Position numbers and translations under genes: made by a program
Assembly (NCBI GenBank): GCA_028023455.1
Contig: JAQFVV010000027.1
Location: 4,273,845 to 4,337,844 of the forward strand
DNA length: 64,000 bases
From: Epiperipatus broadwayi
Taxonomy: Eukaryota; Onychophora; Udeonychophora; Euonychophora; Peripatidae
Direction of reading: 5' to 3'
Shown: in pieces, positions 33,111 through 45,468 of the stretch
Layout: every line of letters starts with the position of its first letter
Position numbering within the stretch: position 1 is the stretch's first letter
Notes under the pieces: model-generated
Database searches by the model: none
Seen by the model: only the letters and a program-made list of their open reading frames with translations
Told to the model about the DNA's origin: nothing

Positions 33111-35329
33111 ATGAGACAGTGAGAATGATAAAGAGGAACAGATAGTTAAAGGGGAATTATGCAACGATTGTACAATATAATGTGTGAAACATAGATTGAT
33201 TTACATATGATATTGATTGGCTTTTAATCTATTTATAAACATCATGATGTGAGATTGATTGCAAAATGCATTCATAGTGAGAAAAAGTGATCTGACTTTA
33301 GCACCAATGATAAAAGAGATATTATAGGGTTAAGGTAAGGACTGTGCTATAAAAACCAAAAAGAAAATTTGAAATTATCTCTGCAAAGTAATGTTTATTC
33401 ACCCTTCTATAAAATGTTAAAAGCATACAAAGCCAGTCCTTAATTTGTGTAAAAGTATTGTAATGGAGAAGAATCAAACTGAGTTCACAGGTATAGTGAT
33501 TCAGATGTTTGATATTTGTACCTCACCTAATGAGTGGAAGCATGTTTAAGAAATGCATGCATAAAAAGAGACAATGGATGGGCTGAGTTTTATGGTAGAG
33601 GATGATTGCATAGACATGGTGAAAAAAAAATATATGCTACTAAAACTGCAATTTTTCAGCTGGGGTCATATGATATTTTATTGTTAAGAAATGATTGTGA
33701 TAAAGTGGAATTGAGATGGGAGGAACACTGAAAAAACATACAAAAAAACTTGAAAAAAATTCTGTAATGGCTATCTTTTAATCTATTTTTGAGAATATCT
33801 TTAAAAGCATCTTCAGAACATAAATAATTGTTTCTTTCAAGAAAACATATACCCAATTTACTAAAAAACGTTTTTTTTTATTTCTGTTATTATTTTTGTG
33901 TTTATATTGCCCAATTGCTTTAATCTACAATAGCTACTGTGCAGTTTAGTCACACAAATGCTACAAGCAGTATCCTATACCACTCCTAAGAAGAGTATTT
34001 GTTTTATATAAATGGCATTTAAAATTTGTTTTTTGCTCTAAGCATTATTTACAATAAACATTAAAATGTTTATATAAAAACATTAAAAAAACTATAAAAT
34101 CACAAAAAATGAAAAAATAAAAACTAGATTCAATTGATTGCTTTTTTTTATCATTAGTTATTATAATAAATTTATTTTTTATTATTGTTTCCATTACTTA
34201 CAATAAGTTTTATAATATTCACTTTTTAAAAAGTAGCAAAAAAAAGCAGTGATTTGAAAAAGATGAAAATTTTCAGCCATTTTGATTGCAAGCAAGATGA
34301 GATATCACTAAACCTAAAATGGGAAAAGAAAATTTATACTACATGAACTCAATTCAAGCTAATTTGATTTCTGCAAAATAGAGACATAATTTAAAAGATG
34401 GATACCTGTTTAATTTTAAAAATAATAAAATTAAGACATTTGAAAATTGATAGCTTGTAAGTTTTGAGGGTTAAGGTTGTATATCTAAATCATCACATTC
34501 AACAGTCTCAAAAACATAATTATTATATTTACCATCACATTTTCAAAACATAAGGAATAATGAAATTTTCTCTATCACTTTATATTAATAGATTATCTAT
34601 GTTCCATTTTTATGCAAAAATATAGCTGTTGATGGCTCTACATAAATTAATGTTGTTTAAAGTAGCTATATTACTATGATGATATACATTGTCTATATTA
34701 ATTTGTTAAATGCTAGAACTGTATATTGGAATCCAGGATGCCATTTAATATTCCAGTTTGCTTTTATATCTAAAAAGGCACAAACGAATTTGAATTGTGG
34801 CATTTCCAAACTGATAACCAATTAGATTAAAGTATGGAATTTTTTTTCTATCCTAGCTGATAAAATATCTGAATTTTAAACATTAGGCTACATTCAAAAT
34901 CTTAGGGTTAGGGATGTAAACAAAAATATAAAGTGGTTCAAAATTAACATTCCACCAATATCCCCTATTGCATATTGGAACACAAATTTATTCATCATGT
35001 ATTGATCTGATTACTTAAATTTCCACTAAGTGGCAATATTAGTAACGTGAAGTTTGGATGGTGTTATTTTAATATTAAAAAACATCATAAGAAAAACATA
35101 TTTGCTTGCTTAAAGAAGTCTTATGGGGCAGACAACTGATTCTAATTAATCTTAAGATAATTATACAAATGAGAAGAACTTCAAATATGTCATGAATTGT
35201 ATGTGTTTATATGGCTGTTATATCAATATTAAACAAATTGGTTTGTTAACACATTTAAATCTGTTAAAAATATCAATATGATATCTTTATTTTCTGTTCC
35301 AGTCTGTTAAGATTAATGTTTCATATTCA
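33111..35329. other. AT-rich DNA without recognised gene
   Basis: Contains scattered AT tracts and short ORFs with low-complexity translations only. The last part may hold more of the inverted AT-rich repeat copy that starts at 35330. No splice-compatible coding segment stood out. Confidence 0.4.
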
Positions 35330-35700
35330 AAAATATATAGGATGTAATTTAACTTGTTAGTGAGAATTTCCTCTATATTTGAACATTTTATTTTTACAAT
35401 TAGACCTTTTTTCTTTATCATATATTGATAATCTTTACATTATTTGTTTCAAATACAAGCTTTCAAATGACAGATAATTGAAAAGTTATATTTGAGCTTT
35501 GTAAAATAGGAAAATAAAATACTAAATGAAGTTAATAACTATAACAATGACGCTTTGCATTATTGGATATAATTTTATCTATTCAAAAAGTTAATAGAAT
35601 GAAGCATTAAGATATTTGAATTCTATTTTTTTAATTTAAAAGAAATTTAGGGTTAATTGGTGTTAAAGAATAAAAATAAATGTTAAAAGTAACTTTTTAT
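35330..35700 (-). repeat. Long AT-rich repeat, inverted copy 4
   Basis: In reverse complement it matches 55680-55960 and 13070-13390 in order: AACCCTAAATTTCTTTT, GAATTCAAATA, AACTTTTTGA, AATTATATCCAA and AAATGTTC. Confidence 0.5.
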
Positions 35701-35774
35701 TTATTGTTATTAAATTTAAATATATATATATATTTTTAAAAACAAAAAAAAATATTAAAAAAGTTTACATAGTT

Positions 35775-36070
35775 TCATGATGCTGTTTTCATACATGGTA
35801 TACTGCATAGCTGATTGCAAAAGTTCAAAATATCAAATGCTTGGTAGATCAATTCTGGACCAAGTCTCTTTGTATAACCATTCTGGTGCAAGCAGCCGGT
35901 CCCTGGAACATATGCTCTTGACAGACCTATGAAGGTCTCCATGACTGAAGAGCCTGAATGACCGAAAATGCATTCACATCTGGTCAACCAGACTGCGAAG
36001 GTAAGGAAGACAGAGAATCTGATAAGAGAATCTCATACTGGTTAACCAATAGGAACTGCTTCTGCTTTGC
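35775..36070 (-). other. Unassigned less AT-rich block
   Basis: About 300 bp with clearly higher GC than its surroundings. The minus strand is open for 70 codons (35775-35987; GCLHQNGYTKRLGPELIYQA within it), and another minus frame is partly open. I recognise no domain, splice site pair or repeat match. It may be an old retroposed or gene fragment. Confidence 0.25.
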
Positions 36071-38689
36071 TGTATTTAATGACTTGTCTTTTTAAAAGTA
36101 TTTTTTACAAATAAAATTTAATTATAGACATGTATGTTTTTGGTTTAAAAAAAGTATTTTACAAAAAAAAAGCATAACAAACCTTTAATATGTAAACAAA
36201 TTATTGAAAATTGCAATATTTTTTTAAATTATATTTAGCCTGAAGTAAAACACTCCACCAAATAGGAATTGTCATTTCTATTCAGATTAAAAAAAGGCAT
36301 ATCTCACATCTTTCACATGCAAATTACATATATGGTAATTTCCTAAAGATCTATATGATGCTGACATCTTCAGATATTTTTTCAACTAATAAGTTTAAAA
36401 TAGTAACAGTGATAAAATAAAACTGCACATGGTGATCTAAGTTTATAAACAAGTTTAAAATAGCAAAGAAAAAGTATAGTGATCACAGTACCATTGTAAT
36501 GCCCAAAAGAGCAAACACAGCATGGTATTGTTATGATTATTATTAATAATGGTAAATACACATTTTTCCATAAATAAAATAAGGTTCATTAAAAAAAAGA
36601 TTCTATAACATTTGAACCACTTGTGTTCCAATGGAGAGCATTAATCTAGGGACATTTAGCTTCAGATTTAACACTCTACTACTATGTTTATTGCTTTTGG
36701 TATTTTGATAATTATTTATTATGACAATAAAAATGTCAAAATCTTTATAATTATCAATTCTTTCTTAAATGTAGTGTTAATTAAAGCACTTTCATTCATA
36801 AAAAATGACTTTTATTTATTACAAATTATTTTCATTTCAGTCAGTTTGTTCAATGACAGATTATTTGTAGTCTGAAATCTTATAGTTTGAAATACATTAA
36901 TTGAAAAAAGTAAACTGTGATTTTTATATGTCATACAAGCATTAACTCTTACTTTAGTAATCTCTGAAATACCTTGGAGTAGCACTGGGATTGAACAAAC
37001 AGGTTATGATGCAATTTGTATAACATTAGAATAGTTTTTATGCTAAAAGTTGAATTGTAATTTTAAGATAAATTTTAGGTTCTATTTTTGTCACATTTCA
37101 GAAGATACCAGCAAAAAATAATGCTGTATAATTAAAAAGTAAAATTACAGAACTTAAATTGCACAAAATGTCAACTTGTTCACATCTTATTTGCTGAGCA
37201 GAAATGATTTTTCAGGTAATTTTTTCATTTCAAGATTATTTTTAATAATTTGAAAAATGTTTTTATTTAATGAAATAAAATTTATTTATTTAATTTTGTG
37301 ATGTTTTTGAAATGATTAACCGTACATCATGAGACATAAAAAGTGAACTTTATATAATGAGCTTGCAACTAGCTCTTAACTAGCTTTCCATAATATTCCC
37401 AATCTCAGACCGGTTTCTGTTACTGGCTTCCTCAGTGAACATTATATATTTTTTATTTTCTTAAACAAAATTTATAGCTTTCACTTTATTTTTATTTTTT
37501 ATTTTAAATTATACTTAGATCAATTCCTTCTCAAACATAAGTCTATAGTACTGAATTCGTTTTTTACAATGCATCTTTGATTTAACTGATCATTAAGCAA
37601 CTTTAAAATGATAATTATCTATATTTTTGAGGCAGTTATTTCTATATGGATTTCTACATAGTGGTTTGGATATCAGATACTTTTATATGATGATTTTCAC
37701 TCATCATTTTCATATTTATTCACCTTACAATTTTTTAGGCTTAATGTTAGGTTTAATTAGCATAAAGATGAAAAACCATGAGACTCTACTTACAGTGCAT
37801 ATTACTAATGTAATGATCACTTTGACTAAATAGCAAAGTTTCCATTTTACTTTTGTTTTAAATGTGTGTACAGCACTAATTTTAATGGTTTTATTGTTTG
37901 TTTATATACATTTTTCTGTGTTTATTTATATTTTTATTTAGATAGCATATGATTGAAATCAATGCAATATAATTCACAGCTCTACTGTACTTTTAAAAAA
38001 TTAAACCTAGTTTGTCCACAGTTTATATTTACTATAAACTTCTATACTTAAAAAAATACATCACCAAGTCTACTTATATAGAATTTAAAAGTCCTTCAAC
38101 TATGACTAAATAATATTTCTGCTACAGCATTATCTATCCCGATGATTATGACACTCAAACAAAAATAAAAATGATCAATTATCTTTATTGTTTGGATATT
38201 CGTTCAAAAGAAGTTTGAGTATCATAGGTAATGGGGCAAGATCTCAATCCATGAATTTTTCACTCCAGAGTCTAACATTCTGTTTTTGCAACAAATAATG
38301 CAGAGCTAATAGGGTAATCTAAATATATCCATAAATATTCATTTATCAGATATCCACAAATCATCAAAGATATATATTGTAGATCCTTAATTATGAAGAA
38401 ATGAAATTTAACAATTGGAGAAAACATGCTATCATGTACATAAACTGTCATCGTAAATACAAACTTTAATTCACTGATTTTCTATTTTTTCACCATTTTT
38501 GATTTGAACATTGTGATAAAAATCATAAAATTACTAAATCAGAAAATTATAATAGCACCCTGACAATACTCACTATAGAACTCATGTAATACACAAATTC
38601 TGTCTTAAATACCTCAAACTGCTTTACATTTTTTATAATCCATAATTTAATTAATCACTTATCCACACAAATTTACCAATCACTGCACC
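36071..38689. other. AT-rich DNA with one hammerhead-like copy
   Basis: Apart from the motif at 37394-37440, I see only AT-rich low-complexity sequence and short hydrophobic ORFs typical of AT-rich DNA. Confidence 0.5.
37394..37440 (-). ncRNA. Hammerhead-like motif, family 2, solo
   Basis: On the minus strand CTGAGGA (37435-37429) is followed by a short stem II region, GAAAC and CGGTC (ending 37408). Stem III is the palindrome ACCGGT. The flanking TTGGGAATATT and TTAAGAGCT match the family at 62.1 kb. Confidence 0.4.
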
Positions 38690-38730
38690 TAGATCTTAGG
38701 ATATAATGCAACCCTCCAGCAGCCATATTT

Positions 38731-38790
38731 TATCCAAGGCTTTTCACTGGCAAGTGCCTCAAGCCAGAAACTAGTCTGGAGATATTGAAT
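38731..38790 (+). ncRNA. Hammerhead-like motif, array 2 unit a (core mutated)
   Basis: The core reads CTGGCAA (38747-38753), GAAAC and TAGTC (ending 38776). A6 and G8 are changed. Stem II could pair GGC-type bases in related copies. Confidence 0.4.
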
Positions 38791-39184
38791 GAGTAGGCAC
38801 TAGATGGGAATTTTATGCACAAGCCTTTTGGCATCCATTGATTACTCTGGCTTGCACTGAGTGGCAATACATATAGAGAGTTTTGCCTGTTTAATAACTG
38901 TTACAAGCAAGCATAAGAAATGGTGATCATGTGATGTTTATTGGCTTAAAACTAATCCTGCCTAATGGGATAGTGGTGGCTATGGTTATTAAAGAAACAA
39001 AGTCACCAAAATGTATAGGTACTGAACTGAGTTCAGACTTATATGATTATATAAGCTAATGAGCTTAGATTGAAAATATTAGTATTTTCAATTTAAGACT
39101 CATAGTTTTGTAGTTAAGTAAAAATAAAAGGTGGCTGCTGGAGGGTTGCATTAGATGCTAAGATCTAAGTGCAGTGCTCTCAAG

Positions 39185-39240
39185 GCCAAGGCTCCTCACT
39201 GACAAAGGCCACAAGCCAGAAACTAGTCTGAAGATATTGG
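39185..39240 (+). ncRNA. Hammerhead-like motif, array 2 unit b (core mutated)
   Basis: The core reads CTGACAA (39199-39205), then GGC...GCC as a three-pair stem II, GAAAC and TAGTC (ending 39228). It has the best stem II of the family, but G8 is A. Confidence 0.45.
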
Positions 39241-39345
39241 AAGAGTAGGCACTAGATGGGGATTTTATGCATGCCTTCTGGCATCCATTGATTACTCTGG
39301 CTTGCACTCAGTGGCAATACGTATAGAGAGTTTTGCCTCCTCATA

Positions 39346-39480
39346 CTTCTGAACAATCTAAGACCTATATCCATGATCTTGTTTCTTGTAAAATGATAGA
39401 ATCCCTAATAAAACAAAATTCAACCTCTTTCGTTTTATCTCAATTCCAATTTTCTAAAAAAGAAAGTTACAGTAGTAGTT
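39346..39480 (+). pseudogene. Short LINE reverse-transcriptase fragment
   Basis: Translation around 39350-39470 contains NLRPISMI and, after stops, SFVLSQFQFSKKESYSSS, which resembles the NYRPISLL...QFGFR..ST order of LINE RT blocks 1-2. It is short, decayed and tentative. Confidence 0.3.
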
Positions 39481-40139
39481 GTTTCTTTATTTAAAATTAT
39501 TAAGTTAGTCATAGTAAATGTTTGACAATGTTCTTGTACCAAAAATACTCCAGCAGCACAATATATTCTACTCTCTCGAAACTTAAAGTACACGTCACTC
39601 CAAATGGGAAATTTTTCCTACCTGATTTTTACTTACTCAATTTTTTAATTCAAGGCTTCCCACTTTGCACTTTATTTTAGTCATATACATCAACCCTCCA
39701 TGATTCAAAATTCCAGGAATATCATTAATTCAACAACCCTTGTTCAGTATTGCACTTGATAACAATACTAACAAATTCTTACACAACATTAACAAAAATG
39801 AACATCTACCTGGACCATACTTATAAGTACCATGATTCTTACAACTTGTAGCACTACACCCTATACCTCTAGCATTCATTTGCTATTTTATGTTATACTA
39901 TCAATCTACCAGTTAAAGCTTATTTGCCAGCTTAATTATATAGATCTGAAACCAGTTCAATTTCTATGTATTATGGTGACCTACACTTTTTGATAACTTT
40001 ATGCATATTTAATCTTTGATCAAAATTGGCACAAAGCTGTTAATATCACATGGCCATAAGACATCACATGATCTTAACATTCACATTACTATACATTAGC
40101 AAATTCTTCTATTCTCACTACTTTTATGTCATCTAGTGT

Positions 40140-40320
40140 AAGCTTAGGTAATCTATAGGTTCTAACCAATGCTGTCCAATCAAAATATTTCCAGACTAGT
40201 ATCTAATTTAGGACTTTCATCAGTGAAGAACTTTTTTGGATATTTTTGAATGGTGCACTTGAACTTCTGGATCTAATACACCTTTCTTCTAGCAGCCATT
40301 TTCTTTTTTATGTTATATTA
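40140..40320 (-). repeat. PLE terminal-repeat fragment, inverted
   Basis: In reverse complement it matches GGCTGCT...GTGCATTAGAT, TCTTCACTGATGA and TACTAGTCTGG of the tandem units. CTGATGA (40223-40217) is intact, but GAAAC is GATAC. Confidence 0.55.
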
Positions 40321-40439
40321 TTAAACTACCAATCCAATTTTAAATAAACTTTCTATTCCTGTAGAAAGAACCATTAATGTATTGTGCAAAGCAGTTTTCA
40401 ATTCATACAAAAGAGTCATATATCAACATGTTTATTTTC

Positions 40440-43400
40440 CCAAAAAATCACCTATCTCATCATCATCATCATCATTATCAATCATTATCAATCCACTGCA
40501 GGATGAAGGTCTCTCCAAGTTTAATCCATCTTCTCCGATCTTTAGCTTCTCTTCTCCACATCACCCCTGCACACTTTCTTATTTCATCCATCCATCTCAC
40601 ATGTGGTCTCTTTCTGGGTTTTTTACAATCTCTTGGAATCCAGTTTAAAATTTCAATTGTCCATCTATTATCATCTCTTCTAACAATATGTTCAGCCCAA
40701 CTCCACTTCAATCTTTTAATTTTTTCAATGAGGTCAGTAACACCTGTTTGTTCTCTTACCCATACATTGCATTTACGATCTCTTCTTGTTACTCCCAACA
40801 TACATCTCTCCATACTTCTTTGAGTGGTCTGAAGTCTCTAAGTAAGAACTGGTAAAACACATTTGTTAAAAACCTTCCTTTTCAAACACATAGGCATATT
40901 TCCTTTTAGTATCAAGTTATTTTTACCAAAAGCACTCCAACCAAGTTTAATTCTATGATTAATTTCCTCCATTATGTTTCCATCTGTATTAATAATCTGA
41001 CCAAGGTATTTATAACTGTTAACTTCCTCTAATTCATCATAATCAATCTTTATTTTCATATTTTGAGCAAATCGATTAAACATTACTTTAGTCTTTTTAA
41101 CATTTATCTTTAGTCCTACTTTCCTACTTTCATCTGATAATTCCTGCAACATTTCCTGCAGATCTGAAGCAGTATTTGCAAAAACAACTACATCATCTGC
41201 GAAATCTAAATGACTTAAATAATCACCATTTACTTTCACTCCTTTAGTTTCCCATTTTAATCCACAAAATACTTCATGCAGCACTGCTGTAAAAGGTTTT
41301 GGAGATATGGAGTCACCTTGTCTTACACCTTTCTCAATGTTGACTTTCCCAGTGTCATTATGTAATCTAATTGTTGCTGTTGCATTTTTATAAATATTCT
41401 TTAAAATATGACAATATCCTGGATCTATACCTTGATGATCTAATGCTTTAATCACTGAAGAAATGTTTATAGAATCAAATGTCTTTTCATAATCTACAAA
41501 TCCTAAGCATAATGGCAACTCATATTCATTTATCCTTTCTATAACTTCTCTCAATACCTGGATATGATCTACTGTACTAAAACCACTTTTAAATCTGGCT
41601 TGTTCTCTTGGTTGGTGGAAATCCAATGTTCTTTGTAGACGAGTAGTAATTATCTTGGTAAAAATTTTATATAAAACTGATAAAAGGCTGATAGGTCTGT
41701 AATTTCTAATATTTTCTTTATCACCTTTTTTAAATATTAATATTATTACTGCATTCTTCCAATCATCCGGTACATCTTTATCATTTAGACATTTGGTATT
41801 TAACTTTGCTAAAATTGTTTCTATTTCTTCACCTGCTTCTTTTAATATATCAATTATAATTCCATCATTTCCTGGAGCCTTTCCTTTTTTCATACGCTTA
41901 ATTGCATGTCTCACTTCTTCATTTAAAATTCTGGGCAATTCGGAAGATGTAATAGATATAGGAGGTACTTGTTCTTTATTACTATATAATTCTTGATAAA
42001 AATCTTCTACCAATTTCATGATGTCATCTCTCCTTTTATTAATAATTCCATCTTTTTTTCTTATTGCAGATATAAATTTCCTACCAATACCAAAATGTTG
42101 TTTTACATTCTTAAGACTTTTATTTTCTTCTACAGCTTTCCTTGCTAATTCACAGTTATACTTTCTTATATCATTTTCAACTCTTTTCCGCACCATTTTA
42201 CAAAATTCGAGATATTCAATTCTTTTTAATGCATCATTTTTGTATATCTTCATATTCCTTCTTTTCTTCATAAATTCTCTAGTCTCAGTAGAAATTTTAT
42301 TGGTCAATTGCTGTTTCTTTCTACCAGCTATCTTTGTTGCAGTTTTCAAAAGTGTATCAGTTATTTTCATATTAATTTCATTCAAATCTGAATCCTGTTC
42401 AAAATCTACTAATACTTGAAAATGATTTGTAAGTTCTAATTTAAATTCATTAGAATGTTTCTGAAGATTATGAATATCAACTGTAAATATTGTTTTTTTT
42501 AATAATTTTTGTCTCTCTAGTTTTACATTAACACGTATCTTACACCTTACTAATCGATGATCACTTCCTGTGTTAAATTTATTAAGAACATTACAATCTT
42601 GAAATATGTATTTCCTGTTAGTCAAAATATAATCCAATTCTGCTGTACCTTCATTTGGATGCTTCCATGTCCATTTCCTTTTAACATTTATCTCAAAAAA
42701 AGAATTCATAATATAAAGTTTTTCTTTTTCTGCAAACTCCACAAGTCTATGTCCTCTCTCATTTCTATTACCATAACCAAAATTACCCACAGCACTTTCA
42801 TCTTTCATTTTTTTTACCAATTCTAATATTAAAGTCTCCCATAACAATTTTAAAATGGTGTTTACTCTGATCAAAAGCCTTTTGTACATCCATATAAAAA
42901 TCTTCTACTACTTCATCACTATGGGAACTTGTTGGGGCATAAACCTGAATTATCTGCATTTGGTATCTGCTATTAAGTTGTATAACTAATCTTGCCACTC
43001 TGTCCGATACACCATCAATCTCCACAATATTGTTCTTCCACTTTTTATTTATAATGAATCCTACTCCACTTGTATTTCCAATATTTGTGCCTTTATAATA
43101 GAGTATATGTCCACTTTTTAAATCAATTGTCTCTTCACCTTTTCTTTTAACTTCACAAAGTCCAATAATGTCCCATTTAATATAAGAGAGTTCTTCTTCT
43201 AATTCTTGCAATCTTCCTTCACTTGAAAGTGATCTTCAGTTGTAAGTACCTAAATAAAAAGTCATCATCAAATGGCAGCCTGGGTCCACAATCAGGGGAT
43301 TCTTAGCACCCTCCACCTTTGCCCACCAACCACTGCCTTGGTTGGTGCCTTTACAGCCTCCTGGGAATAAGGGCCATGCTTTATTTTTGTCTGTCATAAT
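40440..43400 (-). mobile_element. Near full-length RTE-type LINE
   Basis: On the minus strand a single ORF of about 970 codons begins at ATG 43397 and ends at 40478, then a short tail of TGATGATGATGATGATGAG closes the element. Identity with the 19.0-19.8-kb copy is high. The 5' untranslated end beyond 43400 and the target duplication were not resolved. Only three lesions interrupt the ORF, so the family was active recently. Confidence 0.85.
40478..43397 (-). pseudogene. RTE endonuclease-reverse transcriptase ORF, three lesions
   Basis: The protein starts MTDKNKAWPLFPGGCKGTNQ. An apurinic-type endonuclease domain follows, with IIGLCEVKR, IIQVYAPTSS, MGDFN and GSDHRLV, then reverse transcriptase with NYRPISLLSVLYKIF, GFVDYEKTFDSI, GVRQGDSISP and LDFADDVVVF (about 41.2 kb), and a C-terminal RLKWSWAEHIVRRDD region. 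Lesions: TGA at 43238-43236 where relatives have a tryptophan-like codon, a frameshift in an A-run near 42810, and a 39-bp in-frame deletion that creates TAG at 40840-40838. It would make cDNA by target-primed reverse transcription if intact. Confidence 0.9.
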
Positions 43401-43555
43401 TGTATACTTGTATTGGGAAAATATTTATCATTTACACAAACATTCATTCTGTTTTATCAGGCACTGAGAAGAAAGACCATGGTGTTTCTTGATCTTAAAT
43501 TCAGAGGTAAAAAGCCAATAAACTCACCATGCTGGCTAATGCATGCTGGTGAGCA

Positions 43556-43710
43556 GCCCATCCATGTTCGTATACTATATGAATAATCACATAGTAATAA
43601 CAGCTGCAATGACAAGAACGTATGGAGTGGACATTAGGAATTTGCCCTGCTCGGTTCCTTTAAGGCCTCCAAGAGGAATCAAAGGGTCTCCTTCTTACCC
43701 AACATTAAAT
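43556..43710 (+). repeat. Dispersed repeat shared with 14.64-14.78 kb
   Basis: CCATGTTCGTA through ATATGAATAATCACATAG to AATTTGCCCTG matches 14640-14775 in the same orientation. It lies just upstream (in LINE sense) of the RTE 5' end. No ORF. Confidence 0.45.
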
Positions 43711-43801
43711 TCTTCCTCAATTAAAAAAAGATCATTTTCCTTATTACCAAATTAATGTGAAACAAAGAGTCAAAGCCAATCAGTACCACAAATTCATGGC
43801 T

Positions 43802-44088
43802 TTAGTTAAATGTCATGCCCGTTTTATTTTTCAGAGAACCCTTAATAAAATAACTAGTCATAATCAAAAACTTTCCAAAAATATGTAACTTCATTCCTGT
43901 CAAATCTATTGACTCTCCATCACCCATTGACAATAATTTTGGTAAAATATTAATTAGCCCATAGCTAAGACCACAACTTTCTCTCCCAATCTTTTCTAAA
44001 CATGATAGGTATTCGAAAATATATGATCTGGATTCAACAAAAAGTATATCATAAGTGAATTCGGATATTGATACCGATAATCTAAACA
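43802..44088 (-). CDS. Candidate terminal exon (unidentified protein)
   Basis: After an AAATTCCAG acceptor (ending 44089) the minus strand is open for 95 codons to TAA 43804-43802. It reads FRLSVSISEFTYDILFVESR, then EYLSCLEKIGRESCG and LINILPKLLSMGDGESIDL, ending NKTGMTFN. The composition is balanced and unlike the LINE or PLE remnants nearby. The first two bases belong to a codon split by the intron. No nearby canonical polyadenylation signal is seen and no family is recognised, so a decayed gene fragment is also possible. Confidence 0.4.
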
Positions 44089-44150
44089 CTGGAATTTCTT
44101 AATTAAAGTCAATCCCAAAGCCCTTTTCGACACAATGCAATTTATGCATA

Positions 44151-45026
44151 TATAAGGGAGGATCCAAAATTAACTTAAACCATTCTCTGGTAAGTGTACC
44201 TCTTTGTAGTACATTTCTGGTGCTACATATCTTTTATGTGGGCTCTTCTGCATCAATATGCCAATGACCAGATAAAATCATGATACCACATAGCACATTT
44301 TTTTTTATAAAGTGTGTTTTGCATATTTGTTGATTTTTGTAATGGCTGAAAATTTGGTTAAATGTGAAATTCTGTTTTCTTCTAGGAAAAACAGCAAAGA
44401 AAACAGTTGCAAGTCTTGAAACAGATTACAAGCAAGCTGTTTTGAGAAAGAAAGAAGTTTATGAGTAGTTTAATGGAAATATCAAATTCACCACATCCCA
44501 AAGAAGCATGGTGAGTAAAATACAGTATCAAGACATTGCTTTGTTTGTCACAAAAGACTTTTTCTCTCAGAATTAGTTCATAACAGGCAGGCATTTTATT
44601 TCCAAGTTCTAAAACATTTGTGTGATGTAGTAAAATGTAAACATCCCATTTTGGGGCACAGATAGAGGCACAAGCTTAACCATGGCAATGCATCAGTGAA
44701 CATGTGAAACAAATTTTTAAATTAAATTCAGCATGACTCGGCTTATCTATCTGCCACATTTGCTCAATCTTGCTTTGCGCAATTTCTTTATATTCTCTTG
44801 AATGAAAAAAGTGTCCCCAAATTTGTTTTCTGGATTTACAAGTAGTGAAGAAAAAATGTCACAGCCATTAAAAGGTATCATGTTGCAACAGTTTCCAGAC
44901 TCCTTTGAAAAGTGAAAAACATGTTTAAACCAGTGCATTGCATCAAATAAACAGTTCGTTGAAGATTAAATTTATAAATAAACACTTTTTATTATAAAAT
45001 TCCAGATACTTTTGGGTACCCCCTCA
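44151..45026 (+). mobile_element. Mariner transposon, copy 2
   Basis: The ends (TAAGGGAGGATCCAAA left; TGAGGGGGTACCCAAA in right-end reverse) are imperfect inverted repeats like those of copy 1 at 24.7 kb. Broken translation includes KTAKKTVASLETDYKQAVL, VYE*FNGNIKF, HGNAS (around the second catalytic aspartate) and LNQCIASNKQFVED at the C-terminus. It has stops and a frameshift and is not functional. Confidence 0.75.
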
Positions 45027-45468
45027 CAGATCTTTCATGTGCCCTTAATCATAAATATGAAAAGACCATGGAATATTTTCTGTTGGAATGCTAGTTTTCC
45101 CAAACACATTACATTGTTATTACTAAAAATACTTGCTCACATGCAGAAACACAAATCTCACTGATAGCTCGCATAAATATCTTTTTCCAATATAAGTAAC
45201 CCTACATTCATTCTTTTTGCATGTCAGTTTGTAAGATATCACCTATATTACAATGCAAAACATTCTTCCTAAATAATAAAATTAGAATAAAAGATCAAAT
45301 CCATATACCCATGAATATTTTTATGACTATCTGGAATTTGGTAACCATATTGCCTTAACTGTTTAAGTTTTAAAATCTTTCTACTCATTAATATATGCTA
45401 TAAAACTAATTACCTTCACAAATGTAGCCATTATTTAGAATACAAAGAAGATAATCATTATACTTAAA

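Larger units (their letters stand above)
38690..39345 (+). repeat. Tandem PLE terminal repeats, array 2
   Basis: Two units in direct orientation share the landmarks of array 1. GAAACTAGTCTG recurs at 38768 and 39218, a period of 450 bp. The array ends abruptly at GAGAGTTTTGCCTCC, beside a LINE fragment. Confidence 0.75.

Noticed and set aside
36684-36875. Hydrophobic 63-codon ORF
   Set aside because: Its composition (I, F, L, N, Y) is what AT-rich DNA gives by chance; no start context or homologue recognised.
31600-39345. CRISPR-like or satellite array
   Set aside because: The units are about 450 bp, only two per site, and match PLE terminal repeats rather than short direct repeats with spacers.
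42018-42419. 133-codon plus-strand ORF
   Set aside because: Antisense to the RTE reverse transcriptase frame; no independent motif.
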